From assembly GCA_947175975.1 (NCBI GenBank), contig CAMWOX010000131.1, positions 1 through 5,165 of the forward strand: DNA of 5,165 nucleotides, read 5' to 3'. Shown here in pieces: positions 3,969 to 5,165 of the stretch. The notes under the pieces were generated by a model. It was not told where the DNA came from. It saw nothing but the letters and a program-made list of their open reading frames with translations, and did no database searches. The stretch comes from an uncultured Ruminococcus sp. GTDB taxonomy: Bacteria; Bacillota; Clostridia; Oscillospirales; Ruminococcaceae. The number at the start of each line of letters is the position of its first letter. The stretch's first letter is position 1. The position numbers and the translations under genes are program-made.

Positions 3969-5165
3969 TACCAATTTTTGAAAAAATATCCCGTATATTC
4001 AAAAAAAGACAGCAAAAGCCAGAGCAGAGTCAGAATCTTTCTTTGAATCAATTAATTTCTGCTTTAGGTTTGCAAGACATAGACAGGAACGCATTAAGCG
4101 AGGCGACCTATTTCGCTTGCCTGAAAGTGCTATCCGAGAGTATCGGTAAATTGCCGCTGAAAATTCAGCAACATACCGAAAAGCAAGGTGTCCGGATCGC
4201 ACGAGAACATCCCTACTACAGGATGTTGAACATTCGTCCGAATTGTTATACAACTGCTTCTGCGTTTTGGAGTGCAATGGAGCTGTTCCGGAATCACTTT
4301 GGAAACGCCTACGCTTGGATTGATACCAGAGAACCAACAGCTCCGCAGCTATGGTTAATGCGACCGCAGGATGTGCATGTTTGGTACGATAACGCATGTG
4401 TATTAGCTGACGTGCCTGATATTTATTATCAATATAGTACGCCTAAAGGTTTGCTTGTGCTTGGATCTGAGGAAGTTTTGCACGTTCGTTCCCACAACAC
4501 AATTGACGGAATCGTAGGTATTAGCGTACAAGAGCAACTTGCGAATACAATCCAAAGCAATATCAAGGCACAAAAAATGCTGTCCAAACTTTACGATTCA
4601 GGCATGACCGCTAAAGCAGTGCTAAACTATACAGGCGGCTTAAACGATGCGAATGTTGCCACATTGATTGAGGGGTATCAGAAATACGCAAATGGCGAGA
4701 ATTACGGTATTATTCCAGTTCCAACCGGATTCAGCTTGCAGCCATTGAACATGAAACTCGCAGACAGTCAGTTTTTGGAAATTAAGCAATACAGTGCCTT
4801 GCAGATAGCAGCGGCTTTCGGTGTTAAGCCATATCAGATAGGCGATTACACAAAATCCAGCTATGCCAGTGCCGAATCACAGCAATTGGCATTTCTCACG
4901 GATACTTTGCTGTACATCATCAAGCAGTATGAAGAAGAAATTGCCTATAAGTTGCTGACCGACAAGGAAATGGCGGACGGCTATCATGTGAAATTCAATA
5001 CCAAAGCAATTCTGCGAACCGACCACAAGACACAGGTGGAAACGCTGACAACCGGTATCGGAAACTTTCTTTATACACCGAACGAGGCAAGAGAACAGAT
5101 TGACTTGCCGTCTGTTGAGGGTGGTGACACGCTGATCGGCAACGGCAATGCAATTCCGATTCAGA
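3965..5165 (+). CDS. Portal protein, HK97 family (right end cut by window)
   Basis: The portal forms the ring at one head vertex through which TerL pumps DNA. 400 codons are present and the frame is open at the right edge; family members are commonly about 400-460 aa, so little is missing. Recognisable parts are LSEATYFACLKVLSESIGKLPLK at 44-66 (AVYACVRVLSESIAS-LPL in relatives), HP-Y-ML-RPN (82-93), the GNAYAWI strand (113-119), IDGIVGIS (180-187) and LADSQFLEIKQYSALQIAAAFGVKP (265-289). Next come IGDYTKSSYASAESQQLAF (292-310), the YTPNEAREQIDLP turn (370-382) and VEGGD (384-388). The start is taken as GTG 3965, overlapping the terL stop as GTGA. No ATG lies near it in this frame, and the SD is weak, so coupling to terL is inferred. 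The N-terminus (MIPIFEKISRIFKKR) is a typical amphipathic portal start. Confidence 0.93.
   Translation, partial: MIPIFEKISRIFKKRQQKPEQSQNLSLNQLISALGLQDIDRNALSEATYFACLKVLSESIGKLPLKIQQHTEKQGVRIAREHPYYRMLNIRPNCYTTASAFWSAMELFRNHFGNAYAWIDTREPTAPQLWLMRPQDVHVWYDNACVLADVPDIYYQYSTPKGLLVLGSEEVLHVRSHNTIDGIVGISVQEQLANTIQSNIKAQKMLSKLYDSGMTAKAVLNYTGGLNDANVATLIEGYQKYANGENYGIIPVPTGFSLQPLNMKLADSQFLEIKQYSALQIAAAFGVKPYQIGDYTKSSYASAESQQLAFLTDTLLYIIKQYEEEIAYKLLTDKEMADGYHVKFNTKAILRTDHKTQVETLTTGIGNFLYTPNEAREQIDLPSVEGGDTLIGNGNAIPIQ

Noticed and set aside
3999..4397. 132-codon open frame on the - strand
   Set aside because: It lies wholly inside the portal gene, whose + strand translation matches the HK97 portal family throughout; the - strand product has no recognisable motif or ribosome binding site.

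Overview
The window is a stretch of tailed-phage (Caudovirales-type) or prophage DNA, most likely from a low-GC Bacillota host, probably a gut Clostridia. This rests on AT-rich intergenic DNA, near-consensus sigma-A promoters, strong AGGAGG-type ribosome binding sites and the protein families present. The host assignment is inference; no species can be named from the sequence alone.

Layout. Positions 1-199 hold no convincing gene: possibly the last codons of an upstream gene, then a two-hairpin terminator candidate. A consensus promoter (200-228) drives a single small XRE-type DNA-binding protein (282-503), whose terminator overlaps its own stop codon. A second near-consensus promoter (553-581), with a 19-bp palindrome just upstream, appears to start the main rightward transcript. 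It begins with a leader hairpin and a tRNA with anticodon CAT (653-724), then a paired repeat, then a PemK/MazF-type ribonuclease gene (823-1167). Next come an HNH endonuclease (1179-1613), a G9-containing gap bounded by an 11-bp inverted repeat (candidate cos region), a P27-type small terminase subunit (1723-2229), the large terminase subunit (2229-3968) and an HK97-type portal protein that runs off the right edge (3965-5165).

How the genes work together. HNH, TerS, TerL and portal form a standard head-packaging module: TerS recognises the DNA, TerL pumps and cuts it through the portal ring, and HNH proteins beside terminases are known to assist cutting at cos in several phages. The genes are tightly packed: the mazF stop codon lies inside the HNH ribosome binding site, terS/terL overlap by 1 nt and terL/portal by 4 nt. 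No terminator was seen between 553 and the right edge, so one late operon is likely.

The less ordinary part is the front of that operon. The tRNA-Met mixes initiator and elongator features. The MazF-like toxin has no adjacent antitoxin. Its leader and coding region carry four of the six UACAU motifs found on the + strand of the window, the target of the characterised B. subtilis and C. difficile MazF enzymes.
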